52,809 bases of DNA from Gallibacterium faecale (lineage in GTDB: Bacteria > Pseudomonadota > Gammaproteobacteria > Enterobacterales > Pasteurellaceae), in the NCBI RefSeq assembly GCF_027920745.1, contig NZ_JAQIBB010000013.1, positions 1-52,809 of the forward strand, given 5' to 3'. Positions 50,711-52,809 of this stretch are shown piece after piece. Numbering within the stretch: position 1 is the stretch's first letter; each line of letters begins with the position of its first letter. Position numbers and translations under genes: made by a program. Below the pieces are notes generated by a model. It was not told the DNA's origin. It was given only the letters and a program-made list of their open reading frames with translations, and ran no database searches.

Positions 50711-51163
50711 TTAATTTGCTTGTTGCTGCTGCAAATAAGCAACGGCAAACTGTAACGCATATTGATATCCTGCCGCACCTAAACCACAAATCACGCCCAC
50801 AGCAACATCACTTAGGTAGGAATGATGACGGAAAGGTTCACGGCGATGAATATTTGAAAGATGAATTTCCACAAAAGGAATCTCAACTGATAATAGAGCA
50901 TCTCGCAACGCCACACTCGTATGAGTAAAGGCTGCTGGATTGATCAAAATAAAATCCACTTCACCTAAGCTATCATGGATTTTATTAATAAGCTTTTCTT
51001 CGCTATTTGTTTGGAAACAAGTCAACGCAATATTGTATTGTGCTGCTGCCTTTTGTATATCGTTTTCGATATCTTGTAATGTTTGTTTACCATAATGTTT
51101 AGGTTCTCGTTTGCCTAACATATTCAAATTTGGTCCATTTAACAGCAAAATACGAAATGACAT
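50711..51163 (-). CDS. aroQ: 3-dehydroquinate dehydratase, type II
   Basis: Shikimate-pathway enzyme that dehydrates 3-dehydroquinate. The start is the ATG at 51163 (MSFRILLLNGPNLNMLG) after GAGGAAAT; the frame runs 12 codons further up. The 150 residues show NGPNLNMLGKREPKHYG with the catalytic Tyr (about residue 25), FQTNSEEKLINKIHD, ILINPAAFTHTSVALRDAL, and VEIHLSNIHRREPFRHHS with the catalytic His. It precedes accB by 62 bp, as in Haemophilus. Confidence 0.96.
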   Translation of the reverse strand: MSFRILLLNGPNLNMLGKREPKHYGKQTLQDIENDIQKAAAQYNIALTCFQTNSEEKLINKIHDSLGEVDFILINPAAFTHTSVALRDALLSVEIPFVEIHLSNIHRREPFRHHSYLSDVAVGVICGLGAAGYQYALQFAVAYLQQQQAN

Positions 51164-51389
51164 AATTTCCTCTTCTTCATTCTCTAAATGAAATGCCACA
51201 TTATAACGATTTTATTGAAAATCACAGCATTTATCTGCTCGTACCACTCAAATTATTCTAAATTTTATCAAAATCGTCTTTTTTAACAACAAACGATATT
51301 CGCAACTTTTCGCCCACTTTCTGCATTTCCTAATAACACCTAAGCATCAATAAGCGTTAAGATATTCTCCTCAATAAAGGAGTATTACC

Positions 51390-52376
51390 ATGAAAATTGC
51401 TGTTTATAGTACCAAAAGTTATGACAGAAAATATCTTGAACTTGTGAATGTCAAATATGGTTTTGAATTAGAGTTCTTTGACTTTATGTTAAGTAAGCGA
51501 ACTGCCAAAATGGCAGAAGGTTGCCAAGCTGTCTGTATTTTTGTTAATGACATTGCCGATCGAGAAGTATTAACCCAACTTTCTCAATTAGGTATCCAAA
51601 CTGTTACATTACGCTGTGCTGGTTTTAATAATGTTGATCTTAACGCTGCCAAAGAATTAGGTATTAATGTTGTCAGAGTTCCAGCATACTCGCCTGAAGC
51701 GGTTGCTGAACATACTGTTGGTTTAATGCTAACCTTAAATCGCCGTATTCACCGGGCATATCAACGTACTCGGGAGGCAAATTTTTCATTAGAAGGATTG
51801 ATTGGTTTTAATATGCACGGACGTACGGTAGGTGTTATCGGTACAGGGAAAATCGGTCTTGCTGTGATGCGAATTTTAAAAGGCTTTGGTATGCATATAC
51901 TTTGTTATGATCCATTTAAAAATCCAGCTGCAGAAGAACTTGGAGCAACTTATGTTTCTTTAGATGAACTCTATGCTCATTCTCACGTAATTACCTTACA
52001 CTGCCCTGCCACACCAGAAAATTATCACTTGTTAAACGCTGATGCATTTAACAAGATGAAAGATGGTGTGATGATTATTAATACTAGTCGCGGTACATTG
52101 ATTGATACTAAAGCTGCTATTGAAGCCTTAAAATCACGTAAAATTGGTTCATTAGGGATGGATGTTTATGAAAATGAACGCGATCTCTTCTTTGAAGATA
52201 AGTCAAATGAAGTGATTCTTGATGATGTATTCCGCCGTCTATCTTCTTGTCATAATGTCTTACTGACAGGACATCAGGCATTTTTAACTGAAGAAGCATT
52301 GACCAGTATTTCTGAAGTAACGCTCAACAACATTGCTCAAATTGAACAAAAATTACCCTGTGCGAATTCACTTTAG
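51390..52376 (+). CDS. ldhA: Fermentative D-lactate dehydrogenase
   Basis: D-2-hydroxyacid dehydrogenase that reduces pyruvate to D-lactate with NADH. The 328 residues match the E. coli LdhA length. Visible are AVYSTKSYDRKYLE at the start, TLRCAGFNNVDL, AEHTVGLMLTLNRRIHRAY, the NAD motif GVIGTGKIGLAVM (about residue 150), the catalytic Arg in NTSRGTLIDT, an Asp/Glu region near LGMDVYENERDLFFED, and the catalytic His in LLTGHQAFLTEEAL. It is preceded by AAAGGAG and stands alone. Confidence 0.95.
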   Translation: MKIAVYSTKSYDRKYLELVNVKYGFELEFFDFMLSKRTAKMAEGCQAVCIFVNDIADREVLTQLSQLGIQTVTLRCAGFNNVDLNAAKELGINVVRVPAYSPEAVAEHTVGLMLTLNRRIHRAYQRTREANFSLEGLIGFNMHGRTVGVIGTGKIGLAVMRILKGFGMHILCYDPFKNPAAEELGATYVSLDELYAHSHVITLHCPATPENYHLLNADAFNKMKDGVMIINTSRGTLIDTKAAIEALKSRKIGSLGMDVYENERDLFFEDKSNEVILDDVFRRLSSCHNVLLTGHQAFLTEEALTSISEVTLNNIAQIEQKLPCANSL

Positions 52377-52496
52377 ATTTTAGCTATTATTGGAATTCAT
52401 CTTTTTTCATAGAATAATGTTATAATGTTGCAACATTTTTAACATTGCTTATAAAACAAGCAATATTAATCTATTTATTAACACAAGGATTTAATT

Positions 52497-52809
52497 ATGA
52501 GTGATAAAATTGTTTATTCTAGTGATGCAGCTTTTGAAGCAGATGTTTTAAAATCAGATGTGCCTGTATTACTTGATCTTTGGGCGCCTTGGTGTGGACC
52601 TTGTAAAATGATCGCACCTATTTTAGATGAACTTGCAGAAGAGTTTGGTGACAGATTAAAAATTGTAAAAATTAATATTGATGATAACCAACAAACACCT
52701 GCAAATTTAGGTGTACGTAGTATCCCTACTTTAATTATCTTCAAAGATGGTCAACCTGTTGCTACCCAAGTTGGCGCTTTACCAAAACAAAGATTAGCTG
52801 ATTTTATTA
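52497..52809 (+). CDS. trxA: Thioredoxin, 3' end beyond the window
   Basis: The frame starts at ATG 52497 (MSDKIVYSSDAAFEADVLKS) after CAAGGATT and is open through the last base. It encodes 104 residues; about five are expected to be missing from the C-terminus. The active site WAPWCGPCKMIAP (about residues 29-41), KINIDDNQQTPANLGVRSIPT with the cis-Pro, and FKDGQPVATQVGALPK are standard. It reduces cytoplasmic disulfides. A TATAAT at 52421-52426 may be its -10. Confidence 0.93.
   Translation, partial: MSDKIVYSSDAAFEADVLKSDVPVLLDLWAPWCGPCKMIAPILDELAEEFGDRLKIVKINIDDNQQTPANLGVRSIPTLIIFKDGQPVATQVGALPKQRLADFI

Noticed and set aside
1..52809. CRISPR arrays, insertion sequences, prophage, rRNA
   Set aside because: No regularly spaced repeats, transposase or phage genes and no rRNA sequence were found in a full reading.

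Overview
The window is a chromosomal segment of a low-GC gammaproteobacterium, most likely a member of the Pasteurellaceae. The evidence is protein similarity to Haemophilus and E. coli orthologues, a glyQ...glyS block interrupted by small genes, the aroQ-accB-accC and fadR/nhaB-dsbB neighbourhoods, and perfect copies of the Haemophilus-type DNA uptake core AAGTGCGGT at 12353 and 21754/21771. I cannot name the species. Most of the window is housekeeping; two catabolic islands stand out.

Layout. 1-2310: end of a hexuronate locus (a frameshifted SDR oxidoreductase, then uxaC). 2336-4235: gapA and fadR on the minus strand. 4528-11180: nhaB, dsbB, arcB, menH, menB and a gamma-carbonic-anhydrase-like gene on the plus strand. 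11227-15875: glyQ, a GST, a glutaredoxin-like protein, an exported protein of unknown function and glyS on the minus strand. 16201-18155: nagBA. 18360-18716: a Met-Leu-Gln-Gln tRNA operon with a clear promoter. 18751-24879: a yeeZ-type gene, cytochrome b561, tig-clpP-clpX and tehA. 25008-28634: yidE and a divergent SbmA/YddA-type ABC exporter.

Island 1 (28736-33575) is a 2-deoxyribose regulon: deoK-deoP-deoX on the minus strand, diverging from deoC and a DeoR-family regulator on the plus strand. Permease, kinase and aldolase would convert deoxyribose to acetaldehyde plus glyceraldehyde-3-phosphate. The divergent promoter region carries two sites resembling the E. coli DeoR operator, exactly 50 bp apart, and a CRP-like site. 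The regulator gene holds a perfect 14-bp inverted repeat.

Island 2 (33606-48721) is a complete 4-hydroxyphenylacetate (homoprotocatechuate) pathway: hpaBC on the minus strand; hpaA, a TRAP transporter, hpaG1, hpaG2, hpaE, hpaD, hpaF, an MFS gene, hpaH, hpaI and a gabD-type dehydrogenase on the plus strand. The end products would be pyruvate and succinate. No hpaR or hpaX is present. The hpaBC promoter and the TRAP/meta-operon promoter share the same layout: a 13-bp repeat, the same repeat 21 bp further on, then 20 bp to a TATAAA. I infer that HpaA controls both arms directly.

48771-52809: accC, accB and aroQ (minus), ldhA (plus) and the start of a thioredoxin gene cut by the window edge. I found no insertion sequence, prophage, CRISPR array or rRNA. 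The only gap over 300 bp between genes is 15876-16200.
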